From Lolium rigidum (taxonomy: Eukaryota; Streptophyta; Magnoliopsida; Poales; Poaceae), in the NCBI RefSeq assembly GCF_022539505.1, contig NC_061509.1, forward strand, positions 208,840,254 to 208,904,253: a DNA stretch of 64,000 nucleotides, in the 5' to 3' direction. This document shows positions 1 through 11,373 of this stretch, piece by piece (the stretch's first letter is position 1; each line of letters starts with the position of its first letter). Below the pieces are notes generated by a model. The model did not search any database, was not told the DNA's origin, and worked only from the letters and a program-made list of their open reading frames with translations. A program made the position numbers and the translations under genes.

Positions 1-382
1 TTCCGATCCTTATGAATTTCACTTGGAGGATAGAACTTAGAATAAAACCGGGCACAATATCATTCCATTCAAGAGAATCCCCATTATCCAAGAATTTATA
101 CCAATGCGCCGCCTTACCGGACAGCGATAAGGAGAATAATTTCTTCCTCACTTCATCCACAGCAATACCTGCACATTTGAATAACCCGCATAATTCATGC
201 AAAAACAGTAAATGATCACCAGGATGGACAGGTCCATCCCCTTCATAGCGGTTATCCATAACATGTTCAATAATTTTCGTAGGTATTTTATATGGTATTA
301 CTTCCTCACCTGGCGCCTCATCCACTACCGTTGCAGTAGTAGTAGATTTCCCAAATAGAAAATGAAGAGAAGATCTCTCCAT
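1..382 (-). CDS. gag: Gag polyprotein N-terminus of element D (partial)
   Basis: An open frame starts at the ATG at 382 (MERSSLHFLFGKSTTT) and runs to the window edge without a stop. About 60 residues in it reads EGDGPVHPGDHLLFLHELCG, then a KAAHWYKFL motif. This is the pattern of the retrotransposon gag domain (retrotrans_gag), in which a conserved Trp follows an 'A-W' helix. Gag would form the virus-like particle that packages the element's RNA. The start is chosen because it lies about 90 bp downstream of the primer site and opens the frame. Only the N-terminal ~127 residues are visible, so integrity of the whole gene is unknown. Confidence 0.75.
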   Translation of the reverse strand, partial: MERSSLHFLFGKSTTTATVVDEAPGEEVIPYKIPTKIIEHVMDNRYEGDGPVHPGDHLLFLHELCGLFKCAGIAVDEVRKKLFSLSLSGKAAHWYKFLDNGDSLEWNDIVPGFILSSILQVKFIRIG

Positions 383-468
383 AATGACTTATAGCAAGCA
401 AGTAGAAATAAAATCAGCACAACAAGAAGGTTTTCCTTACCAATCCCACTTACCAATAGCGCTTCAGC

Positions 469-486
469 TCCCCGGCAACGGCGCCG
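469..486 (-). other. Primer-binding site of element D (tRNA-Asp type)
   Basis: The plus strand reads tccccggcaacggcgcc followed by g. This is the 3' end of plant tRNA-Asp except that the last base is g where elements A and C have a. The site lies 11 bp inside the LTR. The missing/altered base falls at a CAG position (see the CHG finding). Confidence 0.8.
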
Positions 487-497
487 TAAAATAGTCT

Positions 498-2015
498 TGA
501 TGACCCACAAGTATAGGGGTGTATCGTAGTATCTTCGATAAGTAAGAATGTCGATCCCAACGAGGAGCAGAAGGTGTTGACAAGCAGCTTCGATGAAGGT
601 TTCACTGTAAATGCTCACGGACAAGTATTCAGGGGGTTTTGATGTAACAGATGAAATAAATACGAGTAAGTAAAATGCGAGAGAAATAATTGCAGCGAGT
701 GGCCCAATCCTTTTTAGCACAAAGGACAAGCCGGTTTGTTTACTTATAATGACCAAACGTTCTCGAGGACACACGGGATTTTAGTCTAATGCTTTCACTA
801 CATACGGCTAAATAATCTTCATTGTTATGATAAGTGTTGTGTGGGTGAACCTATGCTAATGTACTGCCCTTCCTAGGACTAAATACATACTTGTGATTAT
901 ACCCCTTGCAAGCATCCGCAACTACAAGAAAGTAATTAAGAATAAATCTAACCACAACCTTAAACTCTGAGATCCTGCGATCCCTCCTGCATCGATATAC
1001 CAACGGGGTTCAGTGTTTCGTCACTCCGGCAACCCCGCAATTAGCAAACGAATACAAGATGCATTCCCCTAGGCCCATAAATGGTGAAGTGTCATGTAGT
1101 CGACGTTCACATGACACCACTAGAAGAATAACACCACAACTTAAATATCACACCATTGAATATTACTCAACCATAGTTCACTACTAACATTTAGACTTCA
1201 CCCATGTCCTCAAGAACTTAACGAACTACTCACGAGACATCATACGGAACATGATCAGAGGTGATATGATGATGAATAACAATCTGAACATAAACTTGGT
1301 TCAATGGTTTCACTCAATAGCATCAACAACAAGTAGAGATCGATACCGGGAGAGTTTCCCCTATCAAACAATCAAGATCAAACCCAAATTGCTACGGCGG
1401 TGACGAGGTGCTGCGGAGGAGATGGCGGTGATGACGGTGGAGATGATGATGATGGTGATGGAGATGATGTCCAGCTCGATGACGCGTGACGATGGCGTCG
1501 ATTTCCCCTCCCGAGGGGAATTTCCCGGCGGATTCCTCGCCCGCCGGAGAGCTCTTTTCTCTCTCGGTGTTCTCCGCCCCGCAGAGGCGGCCGTAACTCT
1601 TCGCGAGGTACCCCTTCCGGCTTAGGTTTTCGGGACGAAGGATTTCGCGAAGAAAAGGAGGCGAAAGGGGTCGTGGGCCCTCCACACCACGTGGCGGCGC
1701 GGCCGTGGCTCTGGGCCGCGCCGCCCTAGGGTGTGGGCCCACCCCGGCTCCTCCCGGCTCCTCCTTCCGGCTTCCTTCGTCATCTTGAAGAATAGGATTT
1801 TTGGTATAATTTCCTTCCACAAGCTTGATCTTCCGAAATATTGCGTTCGACGGTGCTTTTTCCAGCAGTAATCTCGGCTCCGGCGTTCGATCCTCCAATA
1901 ATGATGAAACATGCAAAATAGATGAAATAACATAAGTATTGTGTCCCAATATGAAATATATCGATGAATAACAGCAAATTATGATATAAAATAGTGATGC
2001 AATTTGGACGTATCA
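498..2015 (-). repeat. 5' LTR of element D
   Basis: This 1518-bp LTR is bounded by TGAT and ATCA. Positions 1422-1480 hold a GATGGTGATGGAGATG-type run and 1500-1780 are GC-rich. There is no credible coding potential; the ORFs here are LTR sequence read in arbitrary frames. The bases just right of it (ggcat, 2016-2020) would be one arm of the target duplication. Confidence 0.75.
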
Positions 2016-4559
2016 GGCATCCGGACCGGCGGCTTGCACTATGAGCGGGGCGATCGATTGTTTACTTTGTTCCCCGAGCTGGGCAACTTCTTTCCCCCTT
2101 TCTAATTTTGTCTCGGCCTTGTCCTCCAAGGCTTTCTTCTCCGCAGACTCTTGGTTCCTCTTGAACGCGAGTGCTTGCCTACGAAGTTCACGTAAATAGT
2201 CGTCGAGCGGATTCTTCGCGGCTTGGGACGGTGTGTTCAAAAATGACTTAGCCCATCGCTTTTCCTTGTCGAATATACCGGCTTGGGCTCGCCCTCTATT
2301 TTCCTCTTGACGCTCGCCTTCCATTTCTCTAAATCAGCAGCCGCGCCCGCCTCGACTTCCTCGGCACTACTTTCCCAAGGCCTCGTGGGGAGAGGCTTCG
2401 GTGATACCTCCGGTACCTTTGTTTTCTTAGGTACATAAGGGTCCGGGTTAATAACCCAGGATCGCTTCTGCTTCTTCGCCGGAGGTGGATTGGGGGGCGG
2501 TACCGGTGTCTGATCACCCGCCGGACGAGGACTGGGGGGCGGCGTCGGCTGACGTGAATGAGGTGTATTAGGTGAAGCACCACCGTCACCGCCACCGCCA
2601 CCGTCACCGCCACCGCCACCGCCACCGTCACCGCCACCGCCACCACCACCACCGTACGGGGGTGGACTTGTTGGCGCCTCGCCTGGAAACTTGATAAATT
2701 TCTTCTGCCATAGAATGAACTGGCGCTTGACATCTCCAAGTCTTTTCACCCCTTCGGGTGTAGCAATGTCAATGTCCAGGTCCTCAAACCCTTGGACTAT
2801 CTCCTCCACCGTGACACGAGCATAGCCATCTTGAATGGGGTTGTTGTGGTGGAGTGCTCCAGTGGTAAAGCACCGCCGATGGCTACCTTCATGGACATGT
2901 TCCCGATAGGATAATACGGATGACATGCTTTCATCTCCTTTATATCGTCCACGGGGTAGCGAGGAGGCTCCGGTGCAAGTAATCTCGACCACCGACCGAG
3001 GCTCCGGTGCAGTAATTTCGATCGTCGGTGCACCAGCCGGTGAGGCCTCCGTGGAAGCCACGCTGCTTCTTCTCCGCTGCTGGCTTCCGAGATCCATTGG
3101 ATGATCTTCATGCTGCGCCCGAGCTGCATCTCTTTCGGCGACTAGTACACTCACGGTTTTCTTCATCACATCCATTTCCGTTACCAACTTCGCCACAACA
3201 TCTGCATCCCGATCCATCTTTCTCTTACGGCTTCTGTAACCGTACGGGTCATCTTTCCGGGGAACCCTAGTTTCCACGAAATGTCCCCGGGCATGCCTCG
3301 TACACGTCCTCCGTGTTCAGGATTCCCGAGGGCTTTTGTCGTGGCGTCGTTCTCTCCGTTGAACCCGATCCTCCCTCTTGAGCATCCCTCATTGCCTCAA
3401 TAAGGTTTTGGGTGGGTGTAATTATTTTGCCCTCGGTAAACACACTCCCTCGTCTCCGGGTTCAGCGATCCCCCATGCCCGTACCACCAGCTTTTGGCCC
3501 TTGGGTCCCATCCCTCCGTACCTGGACGGATTCCTCGCGCCCTCGGCCTCGTTCTCCATCTTCTCCCACTTAGGCTGCCAAAAGCGATACCCTCCTCGGC
3601 CCCATTTTATGATTGTACTCCTTCTTGGCCGCATTTTCCTTATTTTTTTTTCGATAGTTCAAGGAACTGCTCCGATTTCTTTTGCTTCACAAATTCTGGC
3701 CAATCATGTTGCAGTTTCTCATATTGTCCTTTGAAATCCGGAGTCTTGCCCTGGTTGACAAAGTCATGGGCTAGATTTTGCTTGTATTTCCGGAATGCGT
3801 TGGCCATCCTAGAAAGAGCGAACTCGTTTGACTAGCTTGCGCCTATTCTTGTTTTCCGCAATCTTGTTACCCTCCTCATCGTATTTGCGGTATTCCGGAG
3901 GTAGAACGAAATGTTCCATAAGCTTGTTGAAGCAATCTTTTTTTCTCTCTTATCGACAAAAGTGAAACCAACACGTGCCTTCTTTGGCTCATTCCACTCC
4001 TGGCGGGTGATCGAGACGTTGTCTCTAACAACGGCTCCGCATTGGCTGACAAACTTGGTGGCGTTCTTGCTAGGCTCCAGCGGCCTGCCGGTTGCTTCGT
4101 CGACAACATCGATGGTGCATGTTTCTCCTGCTTTCATCGTCTTGGTTGCGCCACGCTTTGACGACGACGTACTCGATTTTTTCGACGATCCGGCCGAGGG
4201 CTAAAATAAGAAAGAGAGTCGCGCGCGTTAGTACACACACATTTATTCAAATCAGTTAGTTGTATCACCAGATGCTCAATATGTATATATATATATACCT
4301 CGGCGCCGGAGGTGGTTGCTACTTCCAACTGAAGATCGTCGTTTATCGACGTTTCTTCCGCACCATCTTGCTGACAGCGCCCTTCATCTTCACCCTCAAG
4401 GTTCAGATAAGAAGAGATATCATCTTCTTCTTCTCCGGTCGGCACATATATAACATCGCCTTTTATGATGCCGAAGATATGGTCTTCGCCGACCGGATCA
4501 TAGTTGTCCGTGAATTGGGTCAGCTCTATCGTCCGCCATATGTCGATCCTCGAAAACAT
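2016..4559 (-). pseudogene. Second CACTA gene: Ptta/En-Spm-type transposase protein (broken)
   Basis: Reading right to left, a first exon (about 4559-4299) starts MFSRIDIWRTIELTQF and contains an acidic segment with GEDHIFGIIKGDVIYVP. An intron follows (4298-4201, donor GTATAT, acceptor AG). The next exon carries MKAGETCTIDVVDEATGRPL and SQCGAVVRDNVSITRQEWNE, which I recognise as the plant Ptta/En-Spm transposase domain. Frames change around 3900, 3650 and 3300, so the domain is spread over three frames. A long frame (3277-2237) then gives PYGYRSRKRKMD, a poly-Gly/Asp tract encoded by a (CCACCG) repeat at 2575-2655, and a basic/proline-rich tail. A further shift near 2290 leads into a coiled-coil-like, Lys/Glu-rich C-terminus. 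Element D cuts the gene at 2015. The role is inferred from the family: the second, DNA-binding CACTA protein. Confidence 0.75.
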
Positions 4560-4786
4560 GTAGTCAAAACAAATTAATTGTGTATATGCCAGCATTATCA
4601 CATCTCTTCTACATATAAAGAGAGAGGGCGACGAGGGAGGCGAGAGGGGGGACGCGTGTATTAGATGTGTATATGCGGACGATCGACCCGCGTGACCGAG
4701 AGACCGGTGTGGCGGTGACCGAGAGGGCGGTGGCGGTGCCGAGGACACATAACCCTCGCCGCCCCCTCTCGATACCAAATAAAATG

Positions 4787-4893
4787 TTAAGTTAAAATTT
4801 TGATCATTAAGTCTAATTTTTCTTAAGTTAAAATTTTGATCATTAAGTCTAATTTTTCTTAAGTAAAATTTTGATCATTAAGTCTAAATTTTG
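4787..4893. repeat. Three tandem copies of a ~36-bp AT-rich unit
   Basis: The unit taagttaaaattttgatc / attaagtctaatttttct is repeated three times with small indels, immediately upstream (minus strand) of the second CACTA gene. It could hold transposase-binding or promoter sites, but nothing in the sequence proves this. Confidence 0.8.
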
Positions 4894-4899
4894 TTAAGT

Positions 4900-6091
4900 A
4901 CGGCCGGCCGGCGCGGTGAGAGAGAGAGGGCCGGCCGGCGGCGCGCGGGAAGGGGAGAGGAGGAGGGCGGCAAGGAGCACGGACGGTGAGAGAGAGACCG
5001 GCACGGTGGCGGTGGCGAAAGGGGGGCGGCGGTGGCGGTGGCGCCGCCCCGTCGCTGCGAAACAAAAAAAAAGCCCGCACATATACGGAGGGGGCGGCGA
5101 GGGGGACGAAGAATCGGGCGGGGAGCGCGACGGGACGTACTGGGCAGCGGCGGCGGCGGCGTCACGGCGCGTGTCGAGGTTGGCGGTGGCGGTGGGGAAG
5201 GAGGACGTACGGGGAAGAAGTCGACGAGCACGGGATTTTTCATAAATTTGACTTAGTTAAAATTTAGTTCTTTTTTGAGACAAAAATTATAAGTCAATTT
5301 TTAGTTTTTTTAAAGTCAAATTTTAGTTTTTTTTACACAATTTTTTTTAAGTCAAATTTGTAGTTCTTTTTTTAAGTCTTTTTGAGACTATTTTTAAGTT
5401 GCAATATACTTATTAATACTATATATTTATCAAGTTTTATGTTTTTTTTGTTAATTATCAAGTTTTAAGTTATTTTTTTTTTGTTAAAATTTAGTTCTTT
5501 TTTTAAACAAAGTTTTTAATTAAGTCAAAGTTTTTAATTAAGATAAAGTTTTTAATTAAGTCAAAATTTTAGTTCTTTTTTTAGTACCCATTTTAGTTCA
5601 ATTTTTATTAAGTCTCAAAGTTGTAGTTGCATTTTTACTAGTTTTTAATTAAAAAAACTTATAGTTAAACAAAGTAAAAAACTAAAAAACTAAAAAAAAA
5701 AGAAAAAAAAAGGCAGCCGGCCGGGGCTGCGCGCTCCTCCGGCCCCCGGCCCTCTCTCTCAGCTATGCGCGCGTGCGGCGGCCGCCGGCGAGCAGAGCGC
5801 CGCCGGGGCGAGCATGGCGGCGGCGGCCCTGGCGCGCGCGCCTCTCCTCTCTCTCTTCTCCGCCGGTGATGACGAGGCGGCGCGGGTGCGACGTCACGGT
5901 GACAGGCCGGGCGGCGGCGACACGTATACGTACGGTGCGGCGGAGGGCGGCGGCGACGATGTCTGCGCGGCGACGGTGCGGCGACGGTGCGGCGACGGCG
6001 ACGGTGCGGCGAAGCTCTCGAGGAGATCGATCGGCGGCAGAGACGGAGCGCGCGGCGAAGAAGACGAAGTGCGGGGCGTCGGTTGGGAGGC
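4900..6091. other. Compositional mosaic inside the CACTA: GC-rich / AT-rich / GC-rich, no gene
   Basis: Positions 4900-5240 are GGC/CCG-rich, 5240-5710 are low-complexity A/T with repeated agttaaaatttagttc-like words, and 5715-6080 are again GGC/CCG-rich. Open frames exist on both strands in the GC-rich blocks but encode only Arg/Pro/Ala-rich low-complexity peptides, so no gene is called. Confidence 0.6.
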
Positions 6092-6265
6092 GATATTTAT
6101 AGCCCCCCCCTTTAGTCGCGGTTGGGGATGAGGGCCGCGACTAAAGGGCACCCTTTAGTCGCGGTTGGGGAGGAGGACCGCGACTAAAGGCTTTTTTGAC
6201 GGGTTTTCGTTCCCGCGCGCGTACAGACCTTTAGTCGCGGTTGGCCAGCCCAACCGCGACTAAAG
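6092..6265 (-). promoter_or_regulatory. Internal hairpin array plus TATA-like box upstream of the second CACTA gene
   Basis: Three successive hairpins built from TTTAGTCGCGGTTGG and its complement lie at about 6105-6265. They are followed on the minus strand by a TATTTATAG-like box at 6092-6100. This copies the arrangement at the element's right end (hairpins, TATA box, then the TNP2 gene), so it may be the promoter and transposase-binding module of the second gene. It could also be a relic of another CACTA end, but no CACTG terminus is present here. Confidence 0.6.
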
Positions 6266-6309
6266 GTGTTTTTCGAATTACTTTTTGTTTTTCAAAATGT
6301 TAGAAATAC

Positions 6310-6862
6310 AGAAAAATTCAGAAAAATAAAACTAATTCAATTCAAAATTTTAAAAATACAAATAATATATCAAAAATTTCAGAAAAATAAAACTAATTCA
6401 ATTCAAAATTTTAAAAATACAAATAATATATCAAAAAATTCAGAAAATAAAACTAATTCAATTCAAAATTTTAAAAATACAAATAATATATCAAAAAATT
6501 CAGAAAAATAAAACTAATTCAATTCAAAATTTTAAAAATACAAATAATATATCAAAAAATTCAGAAAAATAAAACTAATTCAATTCAAAATTTTAAAATA
6601 CAAATAATATATCAAAAAATTCAGAAAAATAAAACTAATTCAATTCAAAATTTTAAAAATACAAATAATACATCAAAAAATTCAGAAAAATAAAACTAAT
6701 TCAATTCAAAATTTTAAAAATACAAATAATATATCAAAAAATTCAGAAAAATAAAACTAATTCAATTCAAAATTCTAAAAATACAAATAATATATCAAAA
6801 AATTTAGAAAAATAAAACTAATTCAATTCAAAATTTTAAAAATACAAATAATATATCAAAAT
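6310..6862. repeat. ~61-bp AT-rich minisatellite, nine copies
   Basis: The anchor word actaattcaattc recurs at 6331, 6392, 6452, 6513, 6574, 6634, 6695, 6756 and 6817, giving a period of 60-61 bp. Copies are nearly identical, with differences mainly in A-run length. The ORF that spans part of it is just the repeat read through. Confidence 0.95.
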
Positions 6863-6892
6863 TCACATGATCCATTCAACAACTCTTCCCGC

Positions 6893-7096
6893 CCTGTCTT
6901 CTCGTTGGCCCCCTCTTCCCGCCTCTGTCTCCGCTCGACCCCCTTCCCGCCTTCTTTCTTCCCGCCACTTTCTTCCCGCCACTTTCTTCCCGCCACTTTT
7001 TTCCGCCTCTTTCTTCCCGCCACTTTCTTCCCGCCTCTTTCTTCCCGCCACTTTCTTCCCGCCTCCTGTCTTCCCGCTCCCATTTTTCCCGCCATT
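6893..7096. repeat. Pyrimidine-rich minisatellite (ttcccgccactttc units)
   Basis: Short units of the type cttcccgccactt and cttcccgcctctt recur irregularly with a 12-24 bp periodicity. The tract lies upstream of the plus-strand ORF at 7167 and just before an acatatatgt TATA-like sequence (about 7104-7114). The open frames across it are low complexity. Confidence 0.8.
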
Positions 7097-7166
7097 TGTC
7101 ACTACATATATGTAGCCCGGCTTGGCCGGCATTATCACATCTCTACAATCTCTCATCACTCTCTCA

Positions 7167-7731
7167 TGGCTTCCACCGCACCCACTCTAACCTACCGGCG
7201 AGGTGGAGGAGCTTTGCGCCTCGAACTACCCTTGCCCACCGGGCTACCGCGTCCCCGCCGGTCGGAGCCTAAGCGCCGGCGGCGTGCGCGGTCCCTCCCG
7301 TCCCTCGGGCATCGCGCGCCGGGCGGCCATCACGAACCACTACTACCTCGACCTCACGCCGGAGCAGCGGATGAATCCCCGCCGGCATCCCGATAACCAG
7401 CATACTTGGGACGCCTTCTTCATCAATCGGCGTGAGAGGGCGCTCGCCGGGTATGAGGAGGACGGTCCGCCTCCCGGAAACTTCCACGAGGCCGGCCGTC
7501 GGCTATGGTGGTACGGCCGGACTCGCAGAGCGTCATGGACTACATCACGGCCGGCGATATCCCCCGCCCGCGCTACCCTCGGTTCGAGCCACGAGCGCCG
7601 CCCGACGACAGCCGACGACGGCGAGCGGCGACGACGCCGGCAACTTAGAAGGCGACGACTACCGATACAACGGCGGCGGCTATGAAGACTACGAGTATGC
7701 ATATTATACGCCTAGGCAGGAGTATGACTAA
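7167..7731 (+). pseudogene. CACTA-borne conserved hypothetical ORF, opposite strand, frameshifted
   Basis: An ATG at 7167 starts MASTAPTLTYRR. The frame then shifts at about 7200 into a stretch with CPPGYRVPAG, ITNHYYLDLTPEQRM, HTWDAFFINRRERAL and GNFHEAGRRLWWYG. It shifts again near 7510 (VMDYITAGDIPRPRYP) and near 7620 into an acidic/aromatic C-terminus ending YTPRQEYD. Codon-like conservation across three frames indicates a decayed, once-single ORF of about 185-190 residues. The gene converges on TNP2 and diverges from the second transposase gene. I do not recognise a domain and assign no function. I believe similar ORFs occur in other grass CACTA elements, but that is memory, not evidence here. 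Confidence 0.55.
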
Positions 7732-7901
7732 ATCACTCCAAATTTCATGTATGCAGGAGTATGACTTAGTCACTCCAAATTTCCTATATGCAGGAGTATG
7801 ACTTAGTCACTCCAAATTTCCTATATGCGGGAGTATGACTTAGTCACTCCAAATTTCATGTATGCGGGAGTATGACTTAGTCACTCCAAATTTCATGTAT
7901 C
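7717..7901. repeat. 37-bp tandem repeat, five copies, beginning inside the ORF's last codons
   Basis: The unit caggagtatgacttagtc... is repeated five times with period 37. The first copy contains the final codons and stop (QEYD, then TAA) of the preceding plus-strand ORF, so the array appears to be an expansion of that gene's 3' end. In later copies the TAA is replaced by TTAGTC. Confidence 0.9.
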
Positions 7902-8022
7902 ATCAGTGCTATCTCGAGTCAATTGAATCATTCGAAAATGGACACCAAACACATCACGGGTAATATAATTCACATGATTCATTCAACAAAGTTTGGTACA
8001 ATAATAAATTATTAATTACACA

Positions 8023-11000
8023 TCATTTCTTCCCTTGTGTCCCTGCTTGCTTACGATTGTGCCGTATCCATGGAGCATCCTCATCATTTAACTTAATGCT
8101 TGGGTCGGTGTTCACTTTGAAGGGCGGAATTTCAGCAAACATATTATAATCTTCCGACATGTCTGTCTTGTCCTCCACTCCCACGATGTTTCTTTTCCCC
8201 GAAAGAACAATGTGGCGCTTTGGATCATCGCATGATGTACTGATCGTTTTCTTATCTTTCCGTTTCCTCGGTTTGCTACTCATGTCCTTCACATAGAAAA
8301 CCCGAGCGACATCTTTCGCTAGGACGAATGGTTCGTCAAGGTAACCAAGATTGTTGAAATCCACCATTGTCATTCCGTATTGCTCGGTCCACCTTTACCC
8401 CACCTCCTGTTAGCTTGAACCATTTGCACCGGAACAAAGGGACCCTAAAGGAGGGTCCATAGTCAAGTTCCCATATCTCCTCTATGTAACCATAATATGT
8501 GACCTTTTGCCCATTCTCGGTTGCTTGCATCAAAGCGGACACCACTCGTTTTGGTTGGTGCTCTTTTTATCTTGGGTGATCGTGTAAAATGTATTCCCAT
8601 TTATCTCGTACCCTTGGAAAGTCGTTATAGTCGAAGATGGTGTCTTGGCCAACATGTACAGCTGATCTACAACCTTATTGTCACTCATTAAATGTTTTCT
8701 CAACCAACTGCCGAAAGTCTCCATGTGGGCCTTCCTAATCCGGGATTCGAGGCTTCCCGGGGTTGTCCGAGCGTAAAATATTCTTGTGTTTCTCAAAGTA
8801 CGGAGCCACCAAGCTGGAATTGGTCGGAAGCGTGTGGTGTGCTTCGGTCGGAGAATGGCCGTCCATACATATCATTGATTTCCTTCCGATCGTGCCTTTT
8901 CCACTTAGTCTCCCCTCGTGCCGCGATTGAGGAAGACCAATCGGCTTAAGGTCGGGAACAAAGTCAACACAAAACTCAATTACCTCCTCATTTCCATAGC
9001 CCTTGGCGATGCTTCCTTCTGGCCTAGCACGGTTACGAACATATTTCTTTAATACTCCCATGAACCTCTCGAAGGGGAACATATTGTGTAGAAATACGGG
9101 ACCGAGAATGGAAATCTCATCGACTAGGTGAACCAGGAGGTGCGTCATAATATTGAAGAAGGATGGCGGGAACACCAACTCGAAACCGACAAGACATTGG
9201 ATCACATCGTTCCGTAACCGTGGTAGAACTTCGGATTGATTACCTTCCGAGAGATTGCATTGAGGAATGCACATAGCTTCACAATGGCTACTCGAACATT
9301 TTCCGGCAGGAGCCCCTCAAAGCAATCGGAAGCAATTGCGTCATAATCACGTGGCGGTCGTGAGACTTCGGGTTTTGGAACTTTTTCTCCGCCATGTTTA
9401 TTATTCCCTTTATATTGGACGAGAATCTTGACGGGACCTTCATACTCGCTCGGGCATTCAAAAAGATGACCTTCTCTTCTTTGGTCGGAGCGTAGCCGGC
9501 ACGACCTTGAAACCGTTCCGGATGCGGGTCATCGGGGTCTTTCAAACTTTGCTTCGGTCCTGCCGTGCTTCCTTTGTATCATTTGACTTCCCATACACGC
9601 CCAAGAAGCTTAGGATGTTCACGCAAATATTCTTCGTAACGTGCATCACGTCGATTGCGGAGCGGACTTCTAGGACTTTCCAATATTCTAGCTCCCGGAA
9701 TATAGATTTCTTCTTCCACATGGCTACGTGCCCGTCGGCTCCCTTCGGAACCGATTGTCCGCCAGGACCCTTTCCAAAGATGACTTTCAAACCCTTGACC
9801 ATATCAAATACCTCAGCACCGAGTGTGTTCCGCGAGGCTTCGGCTGATGATCTGCCTTGCCGTTGTAATGCTTGCCTTTCTTTCTTACTCGGATGACCTT
9901 TCGGAAGAAATCGACGATGCCCAAGGTACACGTTCTTCTTACAATTTGGCAAATGTACACTTTCGGTCTCATGTAAGCAGGTGCGTGCATGCATTGTATC
10001 CCTTATTTGACGGTCCCGAAAGGTTACTAAGAGCAGAGCCAATCGTTGATGGTTACGAAAAGCAACGCTCGTAGGTCAAATTCCTCTTCTTTGTGCTCAT
10101 CCCACACACGGACACCGAGTCTGCCCCACAGTCGTAAAAGTTCATCAACTAATGGCCTTAGGTACACATCGATGTCGTTGCCGGGTTGCTTCGGACCTTG
10201 GATGAGCACCGGCATCATAATGAACTTCCGCTTCATGCACAACCAAGGAGGAAGGTTGTAGATGCATAGAGTCACGGGCCGGGTACTATGGCTGGAGCTC
10301 TGCTCGCCAAAAGGATTCATGCCATCCGTACTTAGACCAAATCTTATGTTCCTTGCGTCGACTGCAAAATCTTTGAACTCTCTGTCGATCTTTCTCCATT
10401 GCGTTCCATCCGCGGGGTGTCTCAACTCCCCGTCCGACTTACGGTCCTCTTTGTGCCATCGCAACAACTTGGCATGCTCTTTGTTCTCGAACGGACGTTT
10501 CAACCGTGGTATTATAGGAGCATACCACATCACCTTGGCGGGAACCCTCTTCCCGGGTTTCGTCCCTCAACATCGTCACCGGGGTCATCGCCTCCGATCT
10601 TATAACGCAATGCAGGTGCATACCGGGCATTCATTCAAATTCTCGTATTCACCGCGGTAGAGGATGCGGTCGTTGATGCATGCATGTATCTTCAGAACCT
10701 CTAAACCTAGAGGGCGGACAACCTTCTTTGCTTCGTACGTAGTGGCGGGCAACTCGTTATTCTTTGGAAACATATTCTTCAACATTTTCAGCAAGTTTTC
10801 AAATGCCGAGTCAGCTACACCTGCTCGTGCCTTCCATCTCAGCAGAATCCGAGTGTGCAGCCCAGCTTTTTCAGACCATCATCGCATCCGGAGTACAGCG
10901 CCTTCCGTGATCCTCTAACATGCGATCCAAATTCTCCCTCTCTTTTTCAGTTTCGCAGCGTCTCCGTGCATCGGCAATGGTCCGACCAAGATCATCAACG

Positions 11001-11373
11001 GGATCATCACGTGCCTCTTCTTCACCTTCCCCTTCACCTTCCCCTTCACCTTCAGCATCCTCCATGAAAGTATCACCGAAATGAGAAAGATAGCTTTCAT
11101 CATTGAAATCATCCCCTTCTTCATCTTCTTCCATTATAACCCCTCTTTCTCCATGCTTGGTCCAACAATTATAGCTTGGCATGAAACCGTGCCGAAGCGG
11201 GTGCATGTGAACATCTCTTGAGGAAGAGTAACCCTTCCGATTCTTACACTTAACACATGGACGAGATAACAAAACCCCCACTGCTTGTTCGCATTAGCCA
11301 CTACGAGGAAATCTTTCAAACCCGTACCGAACTCGCCGGAGACTCGGTTACCGTACATCCATTGCCGATTCAT
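8023..11373 (-). pseudogene. TNP2-type CACTA transposase, frameshifted
   Basis: The N-terminal transposase-associated domain starts near 11373 (MNRQWMYGNRVSGEFGTG) and continues with CPCVKC-type cysteines and an acidic EGEGEGE tract. The TNP2 core follows, with the motifs FGLSTDGMNPFGEQ (about 10330), LCIYNLPPWLCMKRKF and IQGPKQPGNDIDVYLRPL. The C-terminal regions resemble DUF4218/DUF4216, e.g. HLVDEISILGPVFLHNMFPFE (about 9100) and PFRCKWF-like text near 8430. At least eight open segments in alternating frames cover it. The protein would cut the element at its termini and bind the subterminal hairpins. It is broken here, although some breaks may be sequence errors (see the CHG finding). It is the CACTA's first gene, transcribed inward from the right terminus. 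Confidence 0.85.

Larger units (their letters stand above)
1..2015 (-). mobile_element. Element D: Athila-type Ty3/gypsy retrotransposon, 5' end only (continues off the left edge)
   Basis: Read on the minus strand, the order is LTR (2015-498), primer-binding site (486-469), then the gag start (382 onward), which is the canonical 5' end of an LTR retrotransposon. The primer site matches the 3' end of plant tRNA-Asp, the primer typical of the Athila lineage. The LTR begins TGATGACCC and ends GACGTATCA (TGAT..ATCA). The element interrupts the CACTA element to its right; its other flank, and so the target duplication, lies outside the window. The family name is not established from sequence alone. 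Confidence 0.85.

Noticed and set aside
469..486. Perfect tRNA-Asp 3' ends (also at 28180, 37480 and 45364) as possible tRNA genes
   Set aside because: Only the last ~18 bases match and each lies 10-13 bp from an LTR; these are retrotransposon primer sites.
4884..5267. Overlapping open frames of 60-120 codons on both strands
   Set aside because: They lie in GGC/CCG-rich low-complexity DNA, encode Arg/Pro/Ala runs and have no domain or consistent frame.
5773..6151. GC-rich frames of ~105 codons on both strands
   Set aside because: Same low-complexity origin; they run into the CACTA hairpins and show no protein family signature.
6310..6862. Regular repeats resembling a CRISPR array
   Set aside because: Units are contiguous with no unique spacers, AT-rich and inside a plant transposon; it is a minisatellite.
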